Under the pieces are notes generated by a model. It was given only the letters and a program-made list of their open reading frames with translations. It searched no databases and was not told the DNA's origin. Position numbers and translations under genes: made by a program. This document shows positions 42,428 to 52,082 of a DNA stretch of 64,000 nucleotides, in pieces. The DNA comes from Olavius algarvensis associated proteobacterium Delta 3. Its GTDB lineage: Bacteria > Desulfobacterota > Desulfobacteria > Desulfobacterales > CAFBRK01. The stretch spans positions 24,508 to 88,507 of the forward strand of contig CAFBRK010000330.1 of NCBI GenBank assembly GCA_903231505.1, given 5' to 3'. Positions within the stretch are counted from its first letter, which is position 1; the number at the start of each line of letters is the position of its first letter.

Positions 42428-43165
42428 ATGATTCGTAAGATCTTTAAATACGTGACTCCGGCAGGTTGGTCGGTAGTGTTCGCCATCTGTGTTGCGCTTC
42501 TGACGGTCGGCTGTTCCGGGAACGATGAAGGGGATGCCGGTCGGGACAAAGCGCCGTCAGATGCCTCTGGATTCCGGTTCCTCGACCTGAATGCAGCATC
42601 CCGTCTGGACGATTCCCTTAGAAAAGATCTCAGAGATAAGCTTGGTTCCGATGCCGTCTGGCGGCGGGCTCCGCTGGATATCGAGATTAATTACAGCGGT
42701 TTTCTGAAGCAGCATTTTGAAGAACTGCACCGGCTAAATCGGCGATTGAATTATGCACCGCGGGAGCGGGTCGAACACGACATCACCAAGCTGATGTACC
42801 GGTATCCCCAGAAAAAAAATCTCCCGTTTTCATACATCGAACTGGTATTTTCGAGTCGAAGTGGTGAGCCCTTGGTCTTTAACATTCAGGCGAGACAGGA
42901 CGGTGATGCGCTTATTGCCACCCTGGAGGACAAATACGGGCTACCCGGTAGCATCGAATGGAACAACGGCAAGGACCGCGCTCTTTTCTGGCGGAGCACC
43001 GGCGAAATCATGATCGCATCGATTGTCGAGGATCGCTATGGGCAACCGGAATATGGCATTTCTATCTATTTTATAGACCATATTGAGAAATTGGTCGTTT
43101 TCGAAGAGCAGGAACGCCGCCAGATGCAGAAACAAACAGAAAAGGCTGGGAAGACGGCCTTCTAA
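42428..43165 (+). CDS. Lipoprotein of unknown function
   Basis: A 245-residue protein starting at ATG 42428. The N terminus is a lipoprotein signal (FAICVALLTVGC, Cys near residue 30). The body is charged with no family recognised (SYIELVFSSRSGEPLVF, YGISIYFIDH) and the C terminus is Gln/Lys-rich. It is probably anchored to the outer or inner membrane. It is monocistronic, with a MITE-like hairpin upstream and a CTTGACCCC-type repeat downstream. Confidence 0.75.
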   Translation: MIRKIFKYVTPAGWSVVFAICVALLTVGCSGNDEGDAGRDKAPSDASGFRFLDLNAASRLDDSLRKDLRDKLGSDAVWRRAPLDIEINYSGFLKQHFEELHRLNRRLNYAPRERVEHDITKLMYRYPQKKNLPFSYIELVFSSRSGEPLVFNIQARQDGDALIATLEDKYGLPGSIEWNNGKDRALFWRSTGEIMIASIVEDRYGQPEYGISIYFIDHIEKLVVFEEQERRQMQKQTEKAGKTAF

Positions 43166-43174
43166 AGCTCACCA

Positions 43175-43298
43175 CATTTGAAGGATTCAAGGGTTCAAGT
43201 GTTTGCTGTTCAAAGGTACGTTAAGTAACCTTATTACCTCGCTTGACCCCTGGGACCCTTGGCCCCTTGAACCCTCATCTCCAAACAAGTTGGAGATG
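43175..43298. repeat. CTTGACCCC-type inverted-repeat element
   Basis: GGATTCAAGGGTTCAAGTG at the left and CTTGACCCCTGGGACCC...CCTTGAACCC at the right are inverted versions of the same text; ATCTCCAAAcaaGTTGGAGAT adds a hairpin. Relatives: 53175, 54520, 54925, 27725, 49280, 14735. Confidence 0.65.
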
Positions 43299-43301
43299 AT
43301 T

Positions 43302-43658
43302 TCATAACAGCCCCTCTTTTTTTAACTGCCCCATGGCGTTGCGCCCAATGCTGGTGACATGCTGGAGCGCCTTGGTCAGATGGTATGCGGCTTCCTGCGC
43401 CACGCCGGAACGAACCATCACTTTCGCAAGATCGATATTCTTTTCCACTTCCACCCAGGCATCGTTTTTTACAATCCGCCTGGCCAGCAGGGCTTCGTTT
43501 CCGACAAGGTCCACCATAAGCTCAACGATGCGCTCCGCCCCCTGCCGTTCCGTGCCCTGAAGCCCATTGAGAAGTCCGGCGGCGTGGGATGCCCACAACA
43601 GGCCGGATTTGACTTTTTCGCTCTGGGAAAAGGATATGATGGCTTCTGATGTTTTCAT
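43302..43658 (-). CDS. Small hypothetical protein cotranscribed with NUDIX hydrolase
   Basis: A 118-residue, probably all-helical soluble protein (TSEAIISFSQSEKVKSGLLW, LTKALQHVTSIGRNAMG). I do not recognise the family. Its ATG overlaps the NUDIX stop by 4 nt (ATGA), so translation is probably coupled and the two may act together. Confidence 0.7.
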   Translation of the reverse strand: MKTSEAIISFSQSEKVKSGLLWASHAAGLLNGLQGTERQGAERIVELMVDLVGNEALLARRIVKNDAWVEVEKNIDLAKVMVRSGVAQEAAYHLTKALQHVTSIGRNAMGQLKKEGLL

Positions 43659-44221
43659 GCAATGTTCGGGTTTGCAAGGCCTGGTACAGACAGATGACCG
43701 GTGCGCTGAGCGGCCAATAGAAGCCCCGTGATGCTTTTCGCGTCCTGAATCTCGCCCTGAAACACCATTCGCAGGGCCTGATCCCAGGGCACCGGGAGGA
43801 CCTCGATGAGTTCATCATGGTCAAGATCCTGGTGATCCGGTTTCAGGGATGAAGCCAGGAACAGGTGGATACGCTCGTCGGAATAACCTGGAACCGGGAC
43901 AATTTCTCCCAATCTTTCCCAATGTCCGCCGGAGAATCCGGTCTCTTCCATCAATTCCCGTTTCGCGCAGGATTCCGGTGTTTCATCAGCATCCACAGTA
44001 CCTGCAGGGATCTCGATAATGGTATTGCCCACGGCGTGGCGGTATTGCCGAAGAAGCAGAACGGTATCCGGATCCAGAACTGGTACGATGGCCGATGCGC
44101 CCGGATGACGAATCACTTCCAGGTCCACGGTGGCGCCGTTGCTCAGGGAGATATTCTCCAGGTCAAATGTAAATGTACGGCCCCTGTGCACGGTCGTTCG
44201 TCGATTTACGGTTGCCGTCAT
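43655..44221 (-). CDS. NUDIX hydrolase, ADP-ribose pyrophosphatase-like
   Basis: A 188-residue enzyme. The Nudix box is complete: GTVDADE-TPESCAK-RELMEETG, i.e. G-x5-E-x7-REL-x-EE-x-G. The preceding VLLLRQYRHAVGNTIIEIPAG is typical of ADP-ribose pyrophosphatases (NudF type), which split ADP-ribose into AMP and ribose-5-phosphate. The exact substrate cannot be fixed from sequence. First gene of a two-gene operon. Confidence 0.88.
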   Translation of the reverse strand: MTATVNRRTTVHRGRTFTFDLENISLSNGATVDLEVIRHPGASAIVPVLDPDTVLLLRQYRHAVGNTIIEIPAGTVDADETPESCAKRELMEETGFSGGHWERLGEIVPVPGYSDERIHLFLASSLKPDHQDLDHDELIEVLPVPWDQALRMVFQGEIQDAKSITGLLLAAQRTGHLSVPGLANPNIA

Positions 44222-44254
44222 CGAATGCTTTCCAATCCAAAGTTATATCTCACC

Positions 44255-44470
44255 CGCCGGCGCTCGAGCTCCCAGTGAGGAACACACACACACAGATTTC
44301 TGTATGGAACATTTCTTACCTCTGTGTTCTCTGTGAGCTCTGTGAGAGATTTTTATCTCACCAGCCGGCGCTCGAGCTCGCAGAGACCCCGGAGAGAAAA
44401 AACATTGAGATTCTCATTAATGATAGTTTTTCTCTGTGCGCTCTGTGAGAGATTCATATCTCGCCCTCCA
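44255..44470. repeat. CTCTGTG-type inverted-repeat elements, two copies
   Basis: Two tandem units each open ATCTCACC-GCCGGCGCTCGAGCTC and close CTCTGTGAGCTCTGTGAGAG or CTGTGCGCTCTGTGAGAG. The ends are imperfectly inverted (CTCACAG/CTGTGAG). Relatives are at 58015-58075, 61365-61480 and 63787-63835. Confidence 0.7.
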
Positions 44471-44473
44471 CCG

Positions 44474-45073
44474 CTACGGCGAGGCGCTGTATTCGCGGAT
44501 CAGAGTGCTGACGGGCACCCCATTTGGTGCCGATGCCTGGGGATCAATCGCCACAAGTCGTGACCAGGATTCAACACCGGCCTTGTTGTCCTTCAGATCG
44601 TGGATGAGGACGATACCCTTGTTGTACATCGCGATCTTATGCCGCGGATCGACCTTCAGGGCCTGATCAAAAGCCTTGATCGCCTCTTCGGGCTGCTTGG
44701 TTCTTCGGTACATTACCCCGAGATCGGTCCAGACATCCGCATTGTCCGGCTCCTGCTCGAGGGCAACGCGATAGGTCCGGATGGCCTCGGTGTACTGCTC
44801 CGTGTCAAAGTAGAGATGACCTAGCTGTATCCAGGCGGCGGTGTTCTTCGGGTTCGCCGAGGTCTCCTGTTCAAGCTGCAGAATACGCGTGGCATGAGCC
44901 TCTTGGCGTTGCTGGGGGTTGGCCGGCTGTTGGGCGGCGGTCGGCATCTGGTCGGTTTTCAGAATCGTCAGTACGATGCCTGCAAAAAAGCCGACAAAGA
45001 AGGATACGAATACGGCAAATAACAAGGTCTGCGTTTTGACGTAGCCGGTTTTTTGGACATTATGTGTTGCCAT
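44474..45073 (-). CDS. Membrane-anchored TPR protein
   Basis: A 199-residue protein. One transmembrane helix (LLFAVFVSFFVGFFAGIVL, about 17-36) is followed by a Gln-rich linker and three or four TPR repeats (AAWIQLGHLYFDTEQYTEAI, VWTDLGVMYRRTKQPEEAI, AMYNKGIVLIHD). It would scaffold protein contacts in the periplasm or cytosol; the partner is unknown. GGAG is five bases before the ATG. Confidence 0.82.
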   Translation of the reverse strand: MATHNVQKTGYVKTQTLLFAVFVSFFVGFFAGIVLTILKTDQMPTAAQQPANPQQRQEAHATRILQLEQETSANPKNTAAWIQLGHLYFDTEQYTEAIRTYRVALEQEPDNADVWTDLGVMYRRTKQPEEAIKAFDQALKVDPRHKIAMYNKGIVLIHDLKDNKAGVESWSRLVAIDPQASAPNGVPVSTLIREYSASP

Positions 45074-45137
45074 GGCTTCTCCAATTAGCCTATCGGTAGG
45101 ATAGGGTCAAGGCGTGGACAAACCTGTAATTCGATCA

Positions 45138-45176
45138 GCGACATCGTCGCGTTTCATAATATCGTTTCGCTGCTAT
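45138..45176 (+). promoter_or_regulatory. Tandem-hairpin leader motif, partly degenerate copy (MFS gene)
   Basis: GCGAC-ATC-GTCGC is perfect; the following GTTTCATAATATCGT-TTC-GCTGCTAT has a decayed second hairpin. It is 98 nt upstream of the MFS start in the same orientation. Confidence 0.5.
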
Positions 45177-45273
45177 TGGCACCGTTGCCATCTTATCGTA
45201 TACCGATGGTCAGCTGAAAACCTATGCAGTGTCCGGCTGATGTCCAGGGGCCGACACACCCCGTCCCGAACCG

Positions 45274-46473
45274 ATGAGAAAAAAAACATTGCCAGAATCC
45301 TCGTCCCTGCAGTTTGCGACTCGAATCGGTATCGCCACGTTGTGCCGGCTGGTCCTGAATACAGCACGGCGGTTTGCCTATCCCTTCGCTCCGGTGCTGA
45401 GCCGGGGACTCGGGGTGTCAATTCCGGCGGTGACATCGATGATTGCCGCCACCCAGGCGACCGGAATCATCGGCATCGTGCTGGGTCCGATGGCCGATCG
45501 TGTGGGATACCGTCGGATGATGCTCGCCGGGCTCGGCATGCTGGCGGCCGGCATGCTGGCGGCAGCCGTCCTGCCCCTGTTCGGTGTTGTTCTGGTGGGC
45601 CTGATTCTGGCCGGATTGGGCAAAACCGCATTCGACCCGGCCATCCAGGCCTATGTCAGTGAAAGGGTCCGCTTTGAGCGGAGAGGGCTGGCCATCGGGA
45701 TTCTGGAATTCAGCTGGGCCGGAAGTACGCTGGTGGGGATTCCGCTGATTGCCGTTCTGATCGACAGGGCCGGCTGGCGGTCACCCTTTTTCGCTTTGGG
45801 CGCCCTCGCCCTTGTCGGTATTGTCGCCATACTCCTCTTCATACCTGCGGACCCACGGCGTTCAAAAGTCTCCCACGACAAACAAAAGGGGGTCTCCGGC
45901 GCGTTTCGGGAGTTAATCGGCAACCGTGTCGCTTGCGGCGTGCTCGGGTTCATATTTTTTGTCAGTCTCGGCAATGACAATCTGTTTGTCAGCTACGGCG
46001 CCTGGCTGGAAGCTTCGTTTCAGGTAAATATCCTGCTGCTGGGCGCCGTCACCGGCGCCATCGGTTTTGCGGAACTGGCCGGAGAAGCCCTGGTGGCTCT
46101 GATTTCAGATCGCCTCGGTTTGAAGCGGGCCGTGATTGCCGGAGTCGTTCTATGCGCCCTCAGCTACGGCCTGTTACCCATGGCCGGCAGATCCCTGCCG
46201 GTTGCCGTTGTCGCACTCTTCACGGTGTTTCTGGCCTTTGAATTTACCGTGGTGTCCGGCATTTCTCTCTCCACCGAGCTGCTGCCGGAATACCGGGCCA
46301 CGATGATGGCCGCTTTTTTTGCCGTTGCCGGCATCGGCAGAATTGTCGGTGCCCTCGCCGGCGGGACCATCTGGGTGGTTGCCGGTATTTCGGGAATCGG
46401 CATGGCATCCGCCTTTTTCAGTACACTGGCGCTGCTGTCGTTGATGTGGGGGATGAAAGGGTGGCAGAAGTAA
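45274..46473 (+). CDS. Major facilitator superfamily transporter
   Basis: A 399-residue inner-membrane protein with about 12 hydrophobic segments. MFS signatures are visible: GPMADRVGYRRMMLAG between helices 2 and 3 and LISDRLGLKRAVIAG between helices 8 and 9. The substrate is unknown; the fold class includes drug and metabolite exporters. No strong ribosome site precedes ATG 45274. It is convergent with the aminopeptidase gene (8-nt gap). Confidence 0.87.
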   Translation: MRKKTLPESSSLQFATRIGIATLCRLVLNTARRFAYPFAPVLSRGLGVSIPAVTSMIAATQATGIIGIVLGPMADRVGYRRMMLAGLGMLAAGMLAAAVLPLFGVVLVGLILAGLGKTAFDPAIQAYVSERVRFERRGLAIGILEFSWAGSTLVGIPLIAVLIDRAGWRSPFFALGALALVGIVAILLFIPADPRRSKVSHDKQKGVSGAFRELIGNRVACGVLGFIFFVSLGNDNLFVSYGAWLEASFQVNILLLGAVTGAIGFAELAGEALVALISDRLGLKRAVIAGVVLCALSYGLLPMAGRSLPVAVVALFTVFLAFEFTVVSGISLSTELLPEYRATMMAAFFAVAGIGRIVGALAGGTIWVVAGISGIGMASAFFSTLALLSLMWGMKGWQK

Positions 46474-46481
46474 GTGGCTCA

Positions 46482-48995
46482 TTACATGCCCGGGTCAGGG
46501 TATGCGTCCATCAGCCGCTCCCGTATCCTTCGATTAATCTCCAGTTTTTCCAATGAGAGTTTGATGACGTCCCGGGCCAGGTCTTTCTCCTGCATGTATC
46601 GGTTAAAATAATCGACCAGCTCGTCGTATCGATCCAGTCCACATACCGGAATCAAGGCGGCCACGACACGCTCGTAAAGCAGGGGGTGGAATGCTTCGAT
46701 CCGCTCCAGATTGGCGGTGTACCATGTCCATAAATGGGGCATGGCATAAGGATTCGCCGCCATGGCTACAATCGGTATGAATTTGTTTCGGTCCGGAATC
46801 GTACCCAGGGTAAATTCCAGGGCCCGTTCTATCAACGACGACTCACGGAAACATCCGATGGCGGAGGTAATCTGCAGGCGCTCGTGCTCGCTGTCCGTGG
46901 ATCTGAGACGGTCCTCGAACCAGTCGAACGTTTCGCCGTCGCCAAACAGGGCACCGGATTGCATAATGCTTTTTAGAATATCCGGATGAACCGGAGAGCC
47001 GGATGTCAGCTGATCAAAGAGGGTGCGGGTCCTTTTTTCGGCGTCTTTCGATCCGTACAACACCGCCTGAAACAGGATCTGGTCCCTTAAGTTGGATGTT
47101 CCGTGGGATTCTCCGTCGTCGGGTTCATATCCGATCCGGGCCAGGGCCCCCTCTACCATGGCCAGGGCAGCCGCGCCGATGCGCTTTTGGGCGCTTTGAT
47201 CGGCAATCAAAAAGGTTCCAAAAAGATTGCTCGTCAGGCTGATCAACGGCAGGAACGCATCTTCATCATGGTAAACGCGCAGGAACGAGAGATATTCGTC
47301 AAGGGGAACAAGACCCGAGCAAAATAAGGCATGGAGATCGTTTTGGAGCCCCCACCGGTCAATTTCCGGCAGCTCTTTGGTGAGAACCCGGGCTCCAAGG
47401 GCCTCGATATTGACGGGGTCCCTGTATAACACCCTGTAGAATCCGGTATGTTCCGGGTTGATTTTATAAGCGGCGACGTGGTCACCGATATCGATCGTTC
47501 CGTGTTGGCCGTCGAGAAGCATTTGGGCGTCGAATGGATCGCCGCTCTCCGGAAACACGCGCACGGTCACCGGAACCTGCCAGGTACTCTCAGCGCTTCC
47601 AGGGAGATAGGAAAATCGGTTCTGGGTGATGGCCAGCAGATGGCCGTCCCGTTGGACTTCGATCATCGGATAGCCGGGCTGTTCGATCCAGCTTTTCATC
47701 ATACGGGTAATCGGCAGTTGGGAGATGTTTTCAAAGGCTTCCCACAGATGCCTGCTGGAAGCGTTACCGTAGGCGTGGGACTCCAGGTAATGCCGCAATC
47801 CTTTTTGGAAGTCGTCATGACCGATAAAACCTTCAAGCTGCCGAAGGATGCTGCCGCCCTTGCTGTAGATGATGGGCGCCGTGCTGGTGTTGATGACCAC
47901 ATGTTCGCCGCCCGGGATTTCGATGGAGAACGTCTCCTGCAGCGCATCCCGCTTCAAGGCGGCTTCTGTCTGGGTATGGATAAACTGGTCCCATATGTGC
48001 CACTCCGGATAATAGTGGTCCACGACGCCAAACCCGAAATAGGTGGCGAAGCTTTCGTTTAACCACAGGAAAGTCCAGTCATTGGGCGTCACCAGATTCC
48101 CGAACCATTGATGGGCGATCTCGTGGGCGATAACTTCACAGATGCGCTCTTTCCCGGCGCTGGAGGTGGTACCCGGATACAGCAGCAACAGATTTTCACG
48201 AAAGGTAATGGCACCCCAGTTCTCCATAGCGCCAAAGGCAAAGTCGGGGACCGCGATCACGTCAAGCTTTGAGAGAGGGTAAGGTAAGTCATAGTACTGC
48301 TCGCAGAATTGAAGCGCTTGTCGGGTGAATTCAAGCCCGAATTCGGCGTAGGTTGCCGCCTTGGGAACGGCGAGGGCCCGAATTCTACGATCTGTCGAAT
48401 CCTGAAGGGCGTCGAATTCCGCGACTCCGAAAAAAACGAGGTAGGTGGACATCGGTGGCGTGGCTTCGAACACGACCCGTTTTCTGTCGTTTTCAAGCCC
48501 GGTTTCTTTTTGAATGGCGGTGTTTGACACAGCCGTCAGGTGGGCATCGCAGATCAGCTCAACCTCAAAGACCGATTTCACACCCGGATGGTCGATGCAT
48601 GGAAACGCTCGTCTCGCATCGCTTTCCTGAAACTGGGTGACGGCCATATAGCGTGGCCCGCCGTCGTCGCCGGTGTAACGGCTGCGATAAAACCCGGCCA
48701 TCCGGTCATTGATCAGACCTTCGTATTCAATCCGTAGGTTGATCTCGCCGGTCCGTTCTCCGGGCAAATCGATTGCCACCGTTTCTTTTTCAGGATCTAT
48801 CCTGAAGGAACAGGGGGTATCTCCACGGTCCTCCTGGGAAATGACCTTCCAGACGGCCAGTTCGAGACTATTTAAAAGAATATACCGGCTTGGACGATCT
48901 GCATGAAACCGGATGGTTGCCGTCCCTGAAAAACGAAATCGGTCGAGATCCGTATCGATACGGATGTGATAATGTAATGGACGCATCATATCCAT
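46482..48995 (-). CDS. M1-family (aminopeptidase N-like) metallopeptidase
   Basis: An 837-residue zinc aminopeptidase. The exopeptidase motif GAMEN is at 255-259 and the zinc site HEIAH (291-295) with Glu314 in LNESFATYF. An N-terminal beta-domain precedes them and an ERAP1/helical C-terminal domain follows. It has no signal peptide, so it is probably cytosolic and trims peptides from the N terminus. ATG 48995 is chosen because AGGAGG lies five bases before it; the frame is open further upstream. Confidence 0.92.
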   Translation of the reverse strand: MDMMRPLHYHIRIDTDLDRFRFSGTATIRFHADRPSRYILLNSLELAVWKVISQEDRGDTPCSFRIDPEKETVAIDLPGERTGEINLRIEYEGLINDRMAGFYRSRYTGDDGGPRYMAVTQFQESDARRAFPCIDHPGVKSVFEVELICDAHLTAVSNTAIQKETGLENDRKRVVFEATPPMSTYLVFFGVAEFDALQDSTDRRIRALAVPKAATYAEFGLEFTRQALQFCEQYYDLPYPLSKLDVIAVPDFAFGAMENWGAITFRENLLLLYPGTTSSAGKERICEVIAHEIAHQWFGNLVTPNDWTFLWLNESFATYFGFGVVDHYYPEWHIWDQFIHTQTEAALKRDALQETFSIEIPGGEHVVINTSTAPIIYSKGGSILRQLEGFIGHDDFQKGLRHYLESHAYGNASSRHLWEAFENISQLPITRMMKSWIEQPGYPMIEVQRDGHLLAITQNRFSYLPGSAESTWQVPVTVRVFPESGDPFDAQMLLDGQHGTIDIGDHVAAYKINPEHTGFYRVLYRDPVNIEALGARVLTKELPEIDRWGLQNDLHALFCSGLVPLDEYLSFLRVYHDEDAFLPLISLTSNLFGTFLIADQSAQKRIGAAALAMVEGALARIGYEPDDGESHGTSNLRDQILFQAVLYGSKDAEKRTRTLFDQLTSGSPVHPDILKSIMQSGALFGDGETFDWFEDRLRSTDSEHERLQITSAIGCFRESSLIERALEFTLGTIPDRNKFIPIVAMAANPYAMPHLWTWYTANLERIEAFHPLLYERVVAALIPVCGLDRYDELVDYFNRYMQEKDLARDVIKLSLEKLEINRRIRERLMDAYPDPGM

Positions 48996-49064
48996 AAGGC
49001 CTCCTGTGTCATTGGGTATCCACCGCGGACGAAGAATGAACGGTTGAATATAGTACACGATCAC

Positions 49065-49377
49065 GACAACTCAACCAGGTCGACTGTACGGTCATCGTTT
49101 CCATGTTTCTGCAAACGGAACATATTTATGACAACCACTTTATATATCGGAACCACATTGTCCTGGAAGATGCATCCGCTCTCCATGTTCGGCCATATCG
49201 GTAATGATTCCACTGTTGCAGTTTTTCTTCGCTTATACTAAAATAATTAAATCATCTCACGATTCGTTGTCGTTCAATAGATCCTTGGACCGTCCTCTCG
49301 AACCAGTACGGGGAAGAACCTGATGGTTATGGTTATGTCGTGCGCGTTAACCTGGACGTACTCAACGGGAAGGGATC
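49065..49377. repeat. Gene-free divergent interval with repeat fragments
   Basis: It holds a single ATAG-family right end (49113-49142: AAACGGAACATATTTATG then ACAACCACTTTATA) and a CTTGGACC-type fragment with a terminal hairpin-like CTCTCGAACCAGTACGGGGAAG (about 49285-49315). This separates the divergent aminopeptidase and MscS genes. I see no coding frame. Confidence 0.6.
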
Positions 49378-51453
49378 ATGCGGTATCTTGAACACACCCG
49401 GCGATGTGTTGTGGTGTACCTTGTCTGTCTGGCAACCGTCGTTGTGCCGTTTACCGCACTCGCCCAGGATCTATCCGAAGAGCAAAAAGAGCTCCAACAG
49501 GCCGTCGCCGTATCCGAGGGGATTGGTGACTCCGTCTTTAAAGAGGCCTCCCGCGTCAGTCGTGAGCTTCAGATGGGGGCCCGCTCTTTGTTTACTCGAG
49601 ATCCCCTGGGCTGGGATATCGACACCATCGATTTCCTCACCAACTGGTTATTCTCTCTTCCTCTGAAGATTCCGGCTTTTCTCAGCAGCATACAGGAACA
49701 GAGCCGTCTGTTGGGTGCGGCCGGATCGCTGTTCGTGTTTATTCTTCTGCTGGCTGTGCTCTACAGCCTGCTATGGCAGGGACGGGTCTTGACGGTGCTG
49801 GAAGAGAGATTCAAGGTTCTGAATACATGGCTGCCCCAGGCAACCTACCCCTACTATCTTGCGCTTTTAAGAATTGTTGTCGCCTCCCTGGTACCGCTCC
49901 TGCTGCTGGGCGGATTTTCGCTGGTACGGGCATTTATTCCCTCCCGTATGCCTTGGTTCCTGTTTATTGAACGTCTATTGATCCTGTGGACCATCGGCGC
50001 CGTTCTGTTGCATTTTTTAGGAGAATTACTTCTGAGAGACCTGTTCCGGGTGTCCCGAAAATACGGACGTACACTTTATAATATCTCGCGCGTCGTCGTA
50101 CTTTATATTTTACTGGCTGTCGGTGTCATCTGGGCTGCTGAAACCTTTCACATGCGGCAGGATGTGCAGGCCTTCATCCGCTTCATCATATCGCTGTCGA
50201 TTGTCTGTGCACTGATTCCGCTGCTGCTAAAAAAACAGGCTCTTCTTTCTCTTCTACCGGAATTGCCTTACCGTGCATACCAGAATTTCATCAACGCCCT
50301 GGAACGGTATTACTTCCCGGTCATCTTTTTTACCTTTCTCACCGGTCTCATGTGGTGCGTCGGATATCAACGGCTTGCAACGACACTTTGGACCAAAACA
50401 TGGGCCGTGGCCGGCTCCTTCGTGCTGATTATGATCGGCTACCATGTGTTGAGTGGTCTGTTGAATCTCTGGGTGGAGAAAAAGGGTGTTGAGGACGAGG
50501 AGGCCAAGTTTCTCTATGACGCGCTGCGCGCGTTGTTGAGATACATTACCGGCCTGGCTACGGTGCTGGTCGCCCTGCACCTGCTTGGATTTTTGAGACC
50601 GCTCCAGGGGGTCCTGTCCCTGCCCATCGTGACCATCGGCGAAACACCGTTGTCCGTGTGGATTCTCGGCAAGGCCCTTATTATACTGATCGCCATTCTC
50701 TACGTGACGCGGCTGCTGCAAGCCTACCTGACCTATAAAATATATCCGCCCCTTGGTATTGAAAGCGGTCTCGCCTACGTACTCAATACCTTTCTGAAGT
50801 ATACCGGTCTCGTCCTGGGTCTTCTCTTTTCCCTGGCGGCCGTAGGCATTGACTTTCGGATTTTTATGGTGTTTGCCGGGGCGGTGGGGATCGGTCTCGG
50901 GCTCGGGATGCAGGCCATCGCAGCCAATCTGATCAGTGGATTCAGTCTTATCTTCGGCCGAAAACTCCGGAAAGATGACTGGATCCAGGTGGGCGAGACA
51001 CGTGGCGTCGTCACCGATATATTCCTCCGTGCCACGAAGGTTCGCACACGGGACAATATCGAATATCTCATCCCCAATTCGGATTTTATATCCAAGACGT
51101 TTGTCAACTATACCCTGTCCACACCGATGATCCGGATTCATATACCGGTGCGCGTTGGCTTTGATAGCGATCCGAGCACGGTGAGCCGGGTACTGGTGGA
51201 AACGGCCGAGAAACATCCGGAAGTTGAGATCTACCGCGAACCGGAGGTGAGTTTTGTGGGTTATGGAGACAATTCGTTGCATTTCGAATTGCTCGTCTGG
51301 ATTGATATTCGGGATATCGCCGCGTGGCGAATCCGCAGCCGGCTGTATTTCGGCATATTCAAGGCATTCCGGCGGGAAGGTATTCGTGTTCCCTTGCCCC
51401 AGCGGGATCTGCACCTGCGGACGGCTCCCGACTGGATGAAACCAGGCCAATAA
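49378..51453 (+). CDS. MscS-family mechanosensitive ion channel (large, multi-TM)
   Basis: A 691-residue membrane protein. It has a signal peptide (ending near FTALAQDL), a periplasmic stretch, about 11 hydrophobic helices, and the MscS pore/beta domain (GAVGIGLGLGMQAIAANLI then GRKLRKDDWIQVGETRG, YLIPNSDFISKTFVNY). It would open under membrane tension to release solutes during osmotic down-shock. It is much longer than E. coli MscS (286 aa) and of MscM/YbiO-like size class. GGGAAGGGAT precedes the ATG. Confidence 0.9.
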   Translation: MRYLEHTRRCVVVYLVCLATVVVPFTALAQDLSEEQKELQQAVAVSEGIGDSVFKEASRVSRELQMGARSLFTRDPLGWDIDTIDFLTNWLFSLPLKIPAFLSSIQEQSRLLGAAGSLFVFILLLAVLYSLLWQGRVLTVLEERFKVLNTWLPQATYPYYLALLRIVVASLVPLLLLGGFSLVRAFIPSRMPWFLFIERLLILWTIGAVLLHFLGELLLRDLFRVSRKYGRTLYNISRVVVLYILLAVGVIWAAETFHMRQDVQAFIRFIISLSIVCALIPLLLKKQALLSLLPELPYRAYQNFINALERYYFPVIFFTFLTGLMWCVGYQRLATTLWTKTWAVAGSFVLIMIGYHVLSGLLNLWVEKKGVEDEEAKFLYDALRALLRYITGLATVLVALHLLGFLRPLQGVLSLPIVTIGETPLSVWILGKALIILIAILYVTRLLQAYLTYKIYPPLGIESGLAYVLNTFLKYTGLVLGLLFSLAAVGIDFRIFMVFAGAVGIGLGLGMQAIAANLISGFSLIFGRKLRKDDWIQVGETRGVVTDIFLRATKVRTRDNIEYLIPNSDFISKTFVNYTLSTPMIRIHIPVRVGFDSDPSTVSRVLVETAEKHPEVEIYREPEVSFVGYGDNSLHFELLVWIDIRDIAAWRIRSRLYFGIFKAFRREGIRVPLPQRDLHLRTAPDWMKPGQ

Positions 51454-51544
51454 CCCGTGTATTGCGCCGAATGGAGGCTTATATGGCCAAGCGCACTCCT
51501 TCAATTATTCGATCAGATGTGTGATACTGCTCAGCGGGAGGCAC

Positions 51545-51584
51545 TTCGAGGCGACGCCGCAGTCAACCTACTGCGAGCCTCGAA
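51545..51584. repeat. Stem-loop between MscS and DUF3783 genes
   Basis: TTCGAGGC/GCCTCGAA form an 8-bp outer stem and CGCAGT/ACTGCG a 6-bp inner stem, with a 5-nt bulge and a 6-nt loop. There is no T run, so it is not a typical terminator. No second copy was seen. Confidence 0.5.
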
Positions 51585-51635
51585 TAACGCGGATTGAAAC
51601 GATTTCATGCAATTTTCGGGATGAGGATAGAATCC

Positions 51636-52076
51636 ATGACAAACCGGGGAGAATTTGAAAAAGTAAACCGATCATCGACATCCCTTTACGGGGCGCGCAA
51701 ACTTCTTGTGTGCGGATATGCGGCTGCCGCCCATCAGGAGCTGCTGGAATTTTTAAAATATATCGGTCTGGATTCCATCCCCATTGTGTTTGCCTCCGAC
51801 AAAGATATCGATCGCCCGTTGAAAGACATGATGGCACGCGCGGACCGGAGTGGAATGGGGGCGGGCTCTACGATCCACCGGGCCATCATCCTGTCCGGAC
51901 TTACAGAGAAAGAAGTGCACACCCTGATTGGCGGATACCGACAAGCCGGAGGGCCGGAGCAGCTCTGGGCCGTGTTGACCCCCATTTCCGAAGGCTGGCC
52001 GCTGAGACAGCTGCTTGAAGAATTGGAGGCGGAGCATCAGGCCATGAAACAGCGAAAACAGGCATCGGACCGCTAG
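51636..52076 (+). CDS. DUF3783-domain protein
   Basis: A 146-residue protein starting at ATG 51636 (GAGGA eight bases upstream; product MTNRGEFEKV). The C-terminal half (AIILSGLTEKEVHTLIGGYR, AVLTPISEGWPLRQLLEELE) fits DUF3783. The N-terminal half (KLLVCGYAAAAHQELLEFLK) has an alpha/beta text. Function unknown. It is a single gene flanked by stem-loops. Confidence 0.75.
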   Translation: MTNRGEFEKVNRSSTSLYGARKLLVCGYAAAAHQELLEFLKYIGLDSIPIVFASDKDIDRPLKDMMARADRSGMGAGSTIHRAIILSGLTEKEVHTLIGGYRQAGGPEQLWAVLTPISEGWPLRQLLEELEAEHQAMKQRKQASDR

Positions 52077-52082
52077 CCCGGA

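Noticed and set aside
43651..43672. TTTTCATGCAATGTTCGGG as a copy of the 52200 element end
   Set aside because: The match falls within the overlapping end of the NUDIX gene and the start of the next gene, so it can be explained as coding sequence.
51545..51584. Integron attC site or terminator
   Set aside because: It lacks the attC core sites and any integron integrase nearby, and has no T run.
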